The notes: generated from the letters alone by a model not told the origin. Positions 1-6,226 are shown, numbered from the stretch's first letter. The stretch is 8,602 nt of DNA from a bacterium (GCA_021784715.1 JAJYHP010000123.1:1-8602); one strand, 5' to 3'. Numbers and translations: made by a program.

Positions 1-966
1 GGACGCTCCCCGGCGACGCAGCATCCGTTCAAAGGCAATATGGATGTCGAGGCGCTGCGCGCGCTCATCGCCGAGGTCGGCGCGAAACGCGTGCCGCTGG
101 TGATGCTGACCGTCACCAATAATTCCGGCGGCGGCCAGCCGGTCTCGATGGCGAACGTCAAAGCGATTCATGCGATCTGCCGCGAGTACGGCATACCGCT
201 CTACATCGATGCCTGCCGCTACGCGGAGAACTGCTGGTTCATTCGCGAACGAGAGCCCGGCTATGCGGAACGTTCGCCGCGCGAGATCGCGCGCGAACTC
301 TTCTCCTACGCCGACGGCTGCACGATGTCGGCGAAGAAAGACGGGCTGGTCAACATCGGCGGCTTTCTCGCGAGCAACGATGCGGCGCTGGCGAGCGCCG
401 AATCGCGCCTGCTGATCCTCACCGAAGGTTTCACCACCTACGGCGGGCTCGCGGGGCGCGATTTAGAGGCGATGGCGACCGGGCTCAACGAGGCGCTCGA
501 GGAAGATTATCTCCACTACCGTATCGCCTCGACCGCCTATTTGGGGCGCCGCCTCACCGAGATCGGCATTCCGATCGTGCAGCCGCCCGGCGGCCATGCC
601 ATCTACATCGATGCCGGCGCGATGCTCGCCCACCTGCGCCCGCAAGAGTATCCGGGGCAAGCACTCGTCGGCGAACTCTATCTCGAAGGCGGCATTCGGG
701 CGGTCGAGATCGGCACGGTGATGTTCGGGTCTACCGATCCACTCAGCGGCGAAGAGCGTACCGCACCGATGGAGCTGGTCCGGCTCGCGATTCCGCGCCG
801 GGTCTACACGCAGAGCCACATCGATTACGTCGGCGAGGTCTGCGAGGAGCTCTACGCGCGGCGCGAGCGGATCGCAGGGCTGCGCATGCTCTGGCAGGCT
901 CCGCCGCTGCGCCACTTTACCGCGCGCTTCGAGCGGCTTCACCAGGGGAGCAGCTCGAAACCGTGA
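1..966 (+). CDS. tnaA: Tryptophanase (beta-eliminating PLP lyase), 5' end outside window
   Basis: A fold-type I PLP enzyme that would cleave L-tryptophan to indole, pyruvate and ammonia in the cytosol. The frame is open from base 1, and residues before the first ATG (position 40), HPFKGN, match the family's DFKGN segment. That ATG is therefore internal; about 140-150 residues of a roughly 470-residue enzyme are missing. Seen: GGQPVS near 133-150, the IDACRYAEN segment that positions PLP, and SAKKD, whose second Lys (codon 337-339) should form the Schiff base. The sister enzyme tyrosine phenol-lyase shares these. Two positions favour tryptophanase: Ile at 709-711 where tyrosine phenol-lyase has its substrate Arg (MERG versus VEIG), and His at 913-915 in LRHFTARF, equivalent to E. 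coli TnaA His463, where tyrosine phenol-lyase has Phe. The reading frame is intact to the TGA. Its last third is partly repeated at 3374-3544. Function from family knowledge; substrate inferred. Confidence 0.88.
   Translation, partial: GRSPATQHPFKGNMDVEALRALIAEVGAKRVPLVMLTVTNNSGGGQPVSMANVKAIHAICREYGIPLYIDACRYAENCWFIREREPGYAERSPREIARELFSYADGCTMSAKKDGLVNIGGFLASNDAALASAESRLLILTEGFTTYGGLAGRDLEAMATGLNEALEEDYLHYRIASTAYLGRRLTEIGIPIVQPPGGHAIYIDAGAMLAHLRPQEYPGQALVGELYLEGGIRAVEIGTVMFGSTDPLSGEERTAPMELVRLAIPRRVYTQSHIDYVGEVCEELYARRERIAGLRMLWQAPPLRHFTARFERLHQGSSSKP
828..951 (+). repeat. Direct repeat, unit 1 (tryptophanase 3' coding end)
   Basis: This stretch recurs in the same orientation at 3385-3508. 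From 837 to 951 I count 7 differences in 115 aligned bases. The second unit also keeps a short piece equal to 655-674 fused directly in front of it. The two units bracket the lower-GC patch. Confidence 0.9.
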
Positions 967-1053
967 GGTTGGAACCGGCTTAGTCGTTAGGCGTCAGACG
1001 GCGGCGATGTGTACTTTGGTTTCAACGGGTTGCGAAGCCCGCATCAGATAGTA

Positions 1054-1080
1054 TACGACGGCTCCAAGTCGTAATATTTT
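1054..1080 (+). terminator. Possible weak terminator downstream of tryptophanase
   Basis: A 6-bp perfect stem (TACGAC/GTCGTA, 1054-1059 with 1068-1073) with an 8-nt loop is followed by ATATTTT. It sits about 90 bp after the tryptophanase stop and just before the transposase remnant. The stem is short, so this is tentative. Confidence 0.35.
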
Positions 1081-1101
1081 CTGCCGGGTTGGTCGACGGT
1101 G

Positions 1102-1290
1102 CGAAACTGCGTACGTGCTACGGTAGAATGCGCATTACTCGTTCCGAGTCGATTCAGAAACCATCGTGGGGCAGAGCTGGCGATCTTCGATTTCATCGAG
1201 GGCCGGTACAACCAACTGCGCCGACATTCCGCGTTAGGAAATCTGTCGCCAATGGAATTCGAACGATTCAAGACTCAGGGGGGGGCAAGA
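1102..1290 (+). pseudogene. IS3-family transposase (OrfB) C-terminal remnant
   Basis: One frame reads ATVECALL, then AIFDFIEGRYNQLRRHSALG and NLSPMEFER. This is the diagnostic C-terminal tail of IS3-family integrase-type transposases (family pattern: ...AIFxYIExxYNxxRRHSALGxLSPxEFE). Only about 55-60 residues survive of the roughly 270-300 in OrfB. The catalytic DDE residues lie upstream and are gone; a TAA at 1072-1074 closes the frame. After the motif the frame runs into unrelated sequence. No terminal inverted repeat could be assigned. The fragment cannot be functional. It marks a past insertion sequence at the left edge of the accessory patch, close to the duplicated tryptophanase end. 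Confidence 0.8.
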
Positions 1291-1352
1291 GCCCGGTGCG
1301 GGCAAGGGAGCAAATCCAGGGACCGTTCCCCAAAAACCGAATTGAACGATTT

Positions 1353-1817
1353 ATGGTCCGCCGTATTCAAGTCATTGCCCTATGCGCCATCGTCGTCCTT
1401 ATGCTCGTAAATTGTTCCTTACATAGGGCCACGCAAGTTGCCCCAACCTACCGTGGTAACGTGCAGCAAACTCACGCCGTCGAAACGCGCCTTCGCCAAC
1501 CGTCCACCGCAGTAGACGTCTTCACGAAGAAGGGTTTGTGGTACTTCCAACATCCAAAGGAACGATCCGCGACCCTTCGGTTGTGCGATCGTGATTTCCA
1601 ACGCGCGCGTGAATCGAAATCTTTCGACAAACGACATTACGATTGCGATGACGCCATACAAGGCCAAATGCTTACGTTGGAGAGAAACCCCAATCTACTT
1701 AATATCGCACGGGCGAAGTGCGTTTCAACGCATTACAGACGCATCTTCGACAGCGAGTGTCGAGCAGTGCTACTTACCGACCAACGTAGGAAGCTACTTC
1801 ATCGAGTAACCCCGTAA
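1353..1817 (+). CDS. Small EexN-like lipoprotein
   Basis: A 154-residue predicted lipoprotein. The start chosen is ATG 1353, because a basic-hydrophobic signal peptide begins there (MVRRIQ, then a hydrophobic core) ending in LVNC, with Cys21 as the likely lipidated residue. The Asn before Cys is unusual for a lipobox. The frame stays open upstream to 1089, but that part overlaps the transposase remnant in another frame and is not signal-like. No clear Shine-Dalgarno is visible. Mature part: WYFQHPKERSATLRLC, then YDCDDA, which resembles the WYxxHPxERxAxLxxC...CxNA pattern of EexN-family entry-exclusion lipoproteins of conjugative plasmids. A second Cys pair follows (AKC...SEC), suggesting a duplicated small helical hairpin. 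No conjugation genes are nearby, so an entry-exclusion role is not implied. The family call is from remembered motif pattern only. Confidence 0.55.
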   Translation: MVRRIQVIALCAIVVLMLVNCSLHRATQVAPTYRGNVQQTHAVETRLRQPSTAVDVFTKKGLWYFQHPKERSATLRLCDRDFQRARESKSFDKRHYDCDDAIQGQMLTLERNPNLLNIARAKCVSTHYRRIFDSECRAVLLTDQRRKLLHRVTP

Positions 1818-1849
1818 GCGGATAGCGACGATGTCGCCATCCGCTTACG
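1813..1849. terminator. Long inverted repeat between convergent genes, probable bidirectional terminator
   Basis: An 11-bp perfect arm (CGTAAGCGGAT/ATCCGCTTACG), one A/C mismatch, then a 5-bp arm (GCGAC/GTCGC) around a 3-nt GAT loop. It begins two bases before the stop codon of the EexN-like gene and lies 50 bp from the end of the minus-strand gene, the classic place for a shared terminator. There is no T-run on either side, so termination efficiency is uncertain. Confidence 0.6.
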
Positions 1850-1898
1850 AGTCCCTATTACAGAGAATCGAAATATCGACTTGAATCGCCTTTATGGG

Positions 1899-2714
1899 TC
1901 AAATTCGCGGGCAGGTTAGTTCCGGTTTCACCGTCGTGGTCGGCTTCCCAGAAATCAAAGGATAGTCGCACGGAGGAGGCGTCGGGCGATGGATAGGAGT
2001 TGGAGTTGCCGGCGCGCGCGGGGCTGGGTCCGTAACCAACCAAGCCGAATCAGGGGTGGTAACGGAAAAGTCGTAAATGCTTCCCAGGCCACTATTGTCG
2101 TCTGAAAAACACGCGGCGCCGTTCGGGTTTGAAATGGTACCGACATCGCCTGGCTGGATTAGTCGCCAATTATTTTGCTGGTCGTTTCCGGTTTCGACGC
2201 CACCTTCAAAATTGTACGATGCCATGTTCGGAATCGCGGGGCACGGACCCGGGTAGAGATGTGTCTCGATTACGTCCCAGCTACTTTGCAAAACTGGATC
2301 GTATCCAGCGCTGCCGTAGGTGTGGTAGAGATCGTCCCATTGGCTCGAAGCGAAATTATAGATTATGGCGTGCCATGAACCGTCGCCGCCAAGCGGTTGA
2401 TACAATGCAACGTCTACATCCGGCAATCCATTGCCGAGATTCCGGATATACTCGCTCTGAAAAAAGGAATTGTTTAGGTCGAGGATCACCGGCCAGTCTT
2501 CGTTTCCTTCATTCTTACACCAGTCGCCGACTTCGAGGTTTGACTCCGGCGAATATCCGTACCACGTTTGGTATACAGTGGCGATTTCTAAGCAGTTCGT
2601 CGTCCCGTCCATTGGTTGTTGACCGGCGTGCATTGTAGTGGCGATTTCATTTGGGTAGGAGCTGCCGGCTGGCGCTGCTGGTAATGCGACCTGATTGGTG
2701 CCGTACGCGGTCAA
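1899..2714 (-). CDS. Secreted beta-rich protein of unknown function, 3' part of a frameshifted gene
   Basis: A 271-residue frame if the TTG at 2714 is used, but this is probably not a true start. No ribosome site precedes it, and the frame remains sensible upstream (PGFDDTSAVL before the TTG), so it most likely continues the lipoprotein encoded from 3163 in another frame. The sequence is rich in Trp, Tyr, Asn and Gly, with paired cysteines (TNCLE, GDWC, PGPC, AAC, PPC, LTC), as expected for an exported, disulfide-bonded beta-sandwich protein. Recognisable stretches are DVDVALYQPLGGDGSWHAII and YNFASSQWDDLYHTYGSAG. A Pro/Thr linker (PTPIHRPTPPP) precedes the C-terminus. I do not recognise the family with confidence; a carbohydrate-binding or protease-like secreted domain is possible. 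It converges with the EexN-like gene. Confidence 0.6.
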   Translation of the reverse strand: MTAYGTNQVALPAAPAGSSYPNEIATTMHAGQQPMDGTTNCLEIATVYQTWYGYSPESNLEVGDWCKNEGNEDWPVILDLNNSFFQSEYIRNLGNGLPDVDVALYQPLGGDGSWHAIIYNFASSQWDDLYHTYGSAGYDPVLQSSWDVIETHLYPGPCPAIPNMASYNFEGGVETGNDQQNNWRLIQPGDVGTISNPNGAACFSDDNSGLGSIYDFSVTTPDSAWLVTDPAPRAPATPTPIHRPTPPPCDYPLISGKPTTTVKPELTCPRI

Positions 2715-3163
2715 GACGGCCGACGTATCGTCAAAACCCGGTTTAGCCCAAAGCCTTCTGTGCCACCCGCATCGTAGGTAGGAACCACCGACATTGGGCT
2801 AATCTCGCTTCGGGCATTGTAGAAAATCCCGCTTCGTAGAAGCGCCTTCGTTGAATCGGGTGGCCGCACGCCTCCGACATGCGCCTGTCCAGCTAGGTTA
2901 GGCACCGATACAACACCTAATCGCGATACCGGAGTCCACGGGTCTGGAGGATTAGGTAGTGGAGCGGTCTGGAGCATCGCAACATTTGACTCCTTTGCGA
3001 TTTCCGAGCGCGATGTGCCGCGGTATGCATATCGCAAGGGCGACGTAGGATTATTTCTTGATGAATTTACGGGCAGCATTCCGGTGGTTCCGGAGCTGCA
3101 GGCGGCCAGCAGCGAGGCCAGCGCAATCGATGCGATTGGTATCGTCAGACGAGAACGGTTCAC
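2711..3163 (-). CDS. Lipoprotein N-terminal part of a frameshifted secreted protein
   Basis: A 150-residue frame starting at GTG 3163. The start is supported by AAAGG eight nucleotides upstream on the minus strand and by an immediate signal peptide: MNRSR, a hydrophobic stretch, and lipobox LAAC with Cys22 lipidated, followed by SSGTTG. The mature part is Pro/Ser/Arg-rich without a known domain until YNARSEISPM and GGTEGFGLN. After that the frame degenerates (RVLTIRRPS) and stops at 2711-2713, while the overlapping minus frame continues with PGFDDTSAVL. A one-base loss near 2738-2745 (bases AAACCGGG on the minus strand) would explain the break and restore a protein of about 420 residues spanning 3163 to 1899. 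Either a real pseudogene or a sequencing or assembly error. Function unknown. Confidence 0.6.
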   Translation of the reverse strand: MNRSRLTIPIASIALASLLAACSSGTTGMLPVNSSRNNPTSPLRYAYRGTSRSEIAKESNVAMLQTAPLPNPPDPWTPVSRLGVVSVPNLAGQAHVGGVRPPDSTKALLRSGIFYNARSEISPMSVVPTYDAGGTEGFGLNRVLTIRRPS

Positions 3164-3373
3164 GAAAAATGCCTTTCTGGACGGGAGCGAATAGGCGCGC
3201 TCTCCGAATGCAAAAATCGACCGTTACGGGTTCTCAGAGATTCCGCAAGCGTCGTGTCCCCCAGACGCGGGCGAGCATTGGCACCGGAGCGAGCGCGCAC
3301 CTCTTCCATGCGCGTTTGCACTACAGACTCGCATTTGTGGTGGATGGAAAGCAAGCAACGGCGCGGGTGCCTC

Positions 3374-3544
3374 GGGCAGGCACTCGTCGGCGAGGTCTGC
3401 GAGGAGCTCTACGCGCGGCGCGAACGGATCGTGGGGCTGCGCATGCTCTGGCAGGCTCCGCCCCTGCGCCACTTCACCGCTCGCTTCGAGCGGCTTCACC
3501 AGGAGAGCCCTCTATCGGAAGGAGCATTGGAGCTCAAACCCTAA
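3374..3544 (+). pseudogene. Truncated, internally deleted second copy of the tryptophanase 3' end
   Basis: It reads GQALVGE, then VCEELYARRERI, then LRHFTARFERLHQ, then a changed tail ending at TAA 3542-3544. It equals parent positions about 655-674 joined straight to 837-951. The missing 162 bp (54 codons) lie between two copies of CGTCGGCGA in the parent (666-674 and 828-836), and one copy remains here (3385-3393). The lost part includes the PRRVYT substrate-carboxylate segment, and there is no PLP lysine, so the product would be inactive. The tail also differs: 17-18 extra bases sit between CACCAGG and the shared AGCTC(G)AAACC. An open frame extends back to 3254 but has neither ribosome site nor sensible sequence. 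Four of six changed codons in the 837-951 match are synonymous. Confidence 0.85.
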
Positions 3545-3558
3545 CCGGATGAGGCTTT

Positions 3559-3575
3559 CGGAGCCATCGGCTCCG
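3559..3575 (+). terminator. Short hairpin after the tryptophanase remnant
   Basis: A 7-bp perfect stem, CGGAGCC/GGCTCCG, with a 3-nt ATC loop, 14 bp after the remnant's stop codon and 37 bp before the next gene. Only a short pyrimidine stretch (CTTTCTC) follows. It could be the original tryptophanase terminator, left with its old 3' end. Confidence 0.4.
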
Positions 3576-3611
3576 TGCGCTTTCTCACCCGTCATCCTAC
3601 TGGAGCCCACT

Positions 3612-4583
3612 ATGCTCGTTTTTCGTCGCCTCGTCACCGGCGCCGCTGCGATCGTCGCAGCCATGTCGCTCGTGGCCTGCGCAGGCGGATCGGTCGCGAC
3701 CGTCAACGGTCAATCGATCAGCCGCCAAACCTTCGATAAGAAACTCGAAGCCAGCCCAACGGCGCGCGGCGTATTGCAGCAACTCGTTCTGCAGACGCTG
3801 CTCGACCAGTACGGGCAACGCCACGGCATTAAAATCACGAAAGCGCAGATCGCAGCGCGAGAGGCTGAGATTGCGGCGAATTACCCGCCGGGTTCGTTCC
3901 AACGCCAATTAGCGGCGAACGGACTGACCGAGCACGACCTGCACCAGATCATCCGCCAGCAGCTCATCATCGATGCTGCGGTCGGCAAGAACGTGCAGAT
4001 CTCCGAATCGCAGATCGCGGCATTCTTCAACAAGAATCACGCGCAGTTCGATACGCCCGAGCAAATTAAAGCGCGCCACATTCTCGTCAACGATCTCGCG
4101 ACGGCGCAGAAGATCGAAGCCGATCTCAAAGCCGGCCAGCATTTCTCGGCGCTCGCCAAGCAGTACTCGCAGGATCCGGGCAGCCGCGACAAGGGTGGCG
4201 AACTCGGTTGGTTCGGCCCGAACCAGATGGTGAAGCCCTTCGAAGCGTACGCACTGACCGGCAAGATCGGCGCGATCAGCCCGCCGGTGCACTCGCCCTT
4301 CGGTTGGCACATCATTCAGGTGCAGGCGCGCAAGCCCGCCGTGAAGGCGACGCTCGCGTCGGTGCATCAGCGCATCGAAGATCAGTTGCGCGAACAGGCC
4401 GAAGCGCCGTTGGTGCAGCCGTTCATCGCCGGTCTGCAGAGCAAGGCGACGATTCAGGTGAACGATCCGCGCTTCACCGGGCTCTTCCCCACGCCGCCGC
4501 CTTCGGCCGCTCCCGCAGCGACCGCCGGTACCGCGACCGCCGCCCCCTCGGCAGCGCCGTCGGCACCGCCCTCGAAAAGCTGA
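3612..4583 (+). CDS. PrsA/SurA-like parvulin peptidyl-prolyl isomerase lipoprotein
   Basis: A 323-residue foldase of the parvulin (PpiC/rotamase) class, expected to act on exported proteins on the outer side of the cytoplasmic membrane. The start ATG 3612 is preferred over an upstream in-frame codon at 3549: GGAG lies at 3602-3605, six bases before it, and the signal peptide begins here (MLVFRR, hydrophobic core, LVAC with Cys23). Order: signal peptide 1-22; a SurA/PrsA-type N-terminal helical region from about 27 (VATVNGQSIS) to 148; rotamase domain about 152-240, with IKARHILV, FSALAKQYSQDPGS, GGELGWFG and GWHIIQV; then a helical tail and an Ala/Pro/Ser-rich C-terminus from about 293. The general fold is confident; client proteins are unknown. 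It lies alone between hairpins, so is probably its own transcription unit. Confidence 0.92.
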   Translation: MLVFRRLVTGAAAIVAAMSLVACAGGSVATVNGQSISRQTFDKKLEASPTARGVLQQLVLQTLLDQYGQRHGIKITKAQIAAREAEIAANYPPGSFQRQLAANGLTEHDLHQIIRQQLIIDAAVGKNVQISESQIAAFFNKNHAQFDTPEQIKARHILVNDLATAQKIEADLKAGQHFSALAKQYSQDPGSRDKGGELGWFGPNQMVKPFEAYALTGKIGAISPPVHSPFGWHIIQVQARKPAVKATLASVHQRIEDQLREQAEAPLVQPFIAGLQSKATIQVNDPRFTGLFPTPPPSAAPAATAGTATAAPSAAPSAPPSKS

Positions 4584-4606
4584 TCGCAGCGCAGCGATCC
4601 CACTCC

Positions 4607-4639
4607 GACGAGGCTCCGGTTTTCCACCGGGGCCTCGTC
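4607..4639 (+). terminator. Strong hairpin downstream of the parvulin gene
   Basis: A 13-bp stem (GACGAGGCTCCGG with CCGGGGCCTCGTC, one G/T wobble) and a 7-nt loop TTTTCCA, 23 bp after the stop codon and 28 bp before the next start. It lacks a T-run after the stem. A smaller 6-bp hairpin (GATCGC/GCGATC, 4582-4599) overlaps the stop. Together they likely separate the parvulin gene from the mazG operon. Confidence 0.6.
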
Positions 4640-4667
4640 TCGTGTTGCGGCGAAGCCCTTTAACCCT

Positions 4668-5852
4668 ATGCTCGTTCGTATTATCGGGCTCGGCCCCGGC
4701 GACCCATCGCTCCTCACCGTCGGTGCGATCGAGGCGCTGAGCTCCTTACCGCGCGTCGTCCTTTTGCTCGCGCCGCCCGCGCTTCGGGAATCGCTCGCGC
4801 AGCGAGCGATCGCCTTCGACGCCGAACCGCTCCACGACGCCGCAGCGATCGTCCGTGGAAGCAGCGATGCGATCGATCGTTTCGTCGACGGGCTCGACGG
4901 CGGCGATCTCGGCATCGCGGTGCTCGGCAACCCGTTCGCCGATTTTCCGGGGCTCGCGCAGTTGCAGCGAGCGCTCGACGCGCGTGGGGCGCGCACCGAG
5001 ATCGTTCCCGGCATGGCCCGAGCGACGCTCGCGGCATCGCTCGAAGTCGCGCTCGTTCCGCTACCGCCGCAAGCGCAGCGCTACACCTTCGCAGAACTCG
5101 TCGAAGTGATGGCGCGCCTGCGATACGGCTGCCCGTGGGATCGCGAACAGACGCATCGCACGCTCGTCCCCTATCTCATCGAAGAGACCTATGAAGTCGT
5201 GGAAGCGATCGAACAGGGCGGGCTCGACGGGCTCTGCGAAGAGCTCGGCGATCTCTTGCTGCAAATCGTCTTCCACGCGCAGATCGCGAGCGAGAGTGGA
5301 GCCTTTACCGTCGCCGACGTCATCGACGCACTCGCCAATAAGATGGTGCGGCGACATCCGCACGTTTTTGCCGACGCCGTGATCGAGGATGTCGACGCGC
5401 AGTGGCGCAGTTGGGAGCGCTTGAAAGCGCAAGAAAAGACCGGGCTCGCGCGCGCGAGCAGGCTCGACGGAATACCGCAGCATCTCGGCGCGTTGCAACG
5501 CGGGCAGCGCATGCAAGAGAAAGCCGCGCGCGTCGGTTTCGATTGGCCGGGGGTCTCGGGGATTCTCGAGAAACTCGTCGAGGAGCTCGGCGAACTCGCC
5601 GAAGCGCGGCGCGCGAAAAACGACGACGAACACGTTCGCGAAGAGCTCGGCGACGTGTTCTTCACGCTCGTCAATCTCGCTCGCGCGCTCGGGATAGATG
5701 CCGAGAGCGCGGTCCGCGATGCGAATGAAAAATTCTATCGTCGCTTCACCTATATGGAGCGCGCGGCGGCCGAACGCGGCGTCGCGCTCGCCGATCTCTC
5801 TCTCGACGAACTGGAGGAACTGTGGAAGAGCGCCAAGGGCGGCGTAGCCTGA
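4668..5852 (+). CDS. mazG: MazG nucleotide pyrophosphohydrolase with a shortened tetrapyrrole-methylase-like N-terminus
   Basis: A 394-residue cytosolic enzyme expected to hydrolyse (d)NTPs to monophosphates and pyrophosphate, a house-cleaning role. Residues 1-133 resemble the front half of a SAM-dependent tetrapyrrole methylase ([13 protein letters not shown] at 5-17, VLGNPF at 85-90, EIVPG at 111-115), as in the YabN fusion of Bacillus. The usual second half, about 90 residues, is absent, and the MazG part starts at about 139. Two MazG repeats are intact: [10 protein letters not shown] 154-163, [10 protein letters not shown] 172-181 and EELGDLL 191-197; then [13 protein letters not shown] 301-313 and EELGDVFF 325-332, giving the metal-binding ExxE/ExxD sets. 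[10 protein letters not shown] (225-234) is also typical. ATG 4668 is the first start after the hairpin; no good ribosome site is visible. It heads a four-gene array and overlaps the next gene by 31 bp. Confidence 0.9.
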   Translation: MLVRIIGLGPGDPSLLTVGAIEALSSLPRVVLLLAPPALRESLAQRAIAFDAEPLHDAAAIVRGSSDAIDRFVDGLDGGDLGIAVLGNPFADFPGLAQLQRALDARGARTEIVPGMARATLAASLEVALVPLPPQAQRYTFAELVEVMARLRYGCPWDREQTHRTLVPYLIEETYEVVEAIEQGGLDGLCEELGDLLLQIVFHAQIASESGAFTVADVIDALANKMVRRHPHVFADAVIEDVDAQWRSWERLKAQEKTGLARASRLDGIPQHLGALQRGQRMQEKAARVGFDWPGVSGILEKLVEELGELAEARRAKNDDEHVREELGDVFFTLVNLARALGIDAESAVRDANEKFYRRFTYMERAAAERGVALADLSLDELEELWKSAKGGVA

Positions 5853-6220
5853 TTCGCCTGCGCATGAGCGCGCACGACGCACATTACGGCGGCAATCTCG
5901 TCGACGGCGCGCGCATGCTCGCGCTCTTCGGCGACGTCGCAACCGAATTGTTGATCGCACTCGACGGCGACGAAGGGCTCTTCGTCGCCTACGATAGCGT
6001 CGAGTTTCTCGCACCGGTCTATGCCGGCGACTATATCGAAGCGACCGGAGAGATCGTCACGGTCGGCAACACCTCGCGAAAGATGCGCTTCGAAGCGCGC
6101 AAGGTCGTCGCCGTGCGCGCCGATATCAACGAAAGCGCGGCCGACCTGCTCGACGATCCCGTCGTCGTCTGCCGCGCGAGCGGAACCTGCGTCACCCCGA
6201 AATCCAAGAAGCGACGCTAA
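5822..6220 (+). CDS. kal: 3-aminobutyryl-CoA ammonia-lyase (hotdog fold)
   Basis: A 132-residue single-domain hotdog protein. In lysine fermentation Kal removes ammonia from 3-aminobutyryl-CoA to give crotonyl-CoA; the related beta-alanyl-CoA ammonia-lyase does the same for beta-alanyl-CoA. The call rests on the long characteristic run [61 protein letters not shown] and [12 protein letters not shown], essentially the whole family consensus, and normal length. GTG 5822 is chosen because GGAGG at 5813-5817 sits just upstream; an internal ATG at 5864 would cut off the first beta strand (LIRLRM). The gene overlaps the end of mazG by 31 bp, implying translational coupling. No lysine aminomutase or 3-keto-5-aminohexanoate genes are in view, so the substrate remains open; a general acyl-CoA thioesterase is the main alternative. 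Confidence 0.8.
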   Translation: MEERQGRRSLIRLRMSAHDAHYGGNLVDGARMLALFGDVATELLIALDGDEGLFVAYDSVEFLAPVYAGDYIEATGEIVTVGNTSRKMRFEARKVVAVRADINESAADLLDDPVVVCRASGTCVTPKSKKRR

Positions 6221-6226
6221 CCCCAC

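Larger units (their letters stand above)
967..3373. other. Lower-GC accessory patch between the two tryptophanase ends
   Basis: The DNA here is visibly less GC-rich than both flanks: sampled 60-base lines run near 47-50% GC, against about 63% or more in the mazG operon. Codon use is also more relaxed. It carries an IS3-type transposase remnant, two lipoprotein genes on opposite strands and a frameshift. It is bounded on both sides by the same tryptophanase 3' sequence. I read it as acquired and now decaying DNA; boundaries are approximate. The gene-free 967-1100 part holds only a weak hairpin, and 3164-3373 shows no convincing gene. Confidence 0.6.

Noticed and set aside
463..942. Long minus-strand open frames under the tryptophanase, parvulin, mazG and MFS genes
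   Set aside because: They are Arg/Ala-rich antisense shadows caused by GC-biased codon use, with no family motifs.
40..966. ATG at 40 as the true start of the lyase
   Set aside because: The frame is open to base 1 and the codons before it match conserved tryptophanase sequence, so the gene is simply cut by the window edge.
1..966. Tyrosine phenol-lyase instead of tryptophanase
   Set aside because: SAKKDGLVNIGG and IPRRVYT look tyrosine phenol-lyase-like, but the substrate-specific Arg is Ile and the key His of tryptophanase is present.
1030..1057. Promoter TTGCGA / TATACG with a 16-base spacer reading towards the IS remnant
   Set aside because: Only four of six matches in each box and no gene start at a suitable distance; not distinguishable from background.
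1089..1352. N-terminal extension of the EexN-like gene to 1089
   Set aside because: It would overlap the transposase remnant in a different frame and would place a signal peptide in mid-protein.
2735..2750. Programmed -1 ribosomal frameshift in the secreted lipoprotein
   Set aside because: The shift direction is -1, but the bases in the first frame (CGG GTT TTG) do not form a slippery heptamer, so mutation or sequencing error is simpler.
3310..3350. Possible further decayed tryptophanase piece (LHYRLA resembling parent LHYRIA near 505-531)
   Set aside because: Only six residues match, in a different frame from the main remnant; could be chance.
3254..3373. Open frame before the tryptophanase remnant as a real gene
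   Set aside because: It has no ribosome site and no plausible protein sequence; it is open only because of high GC.
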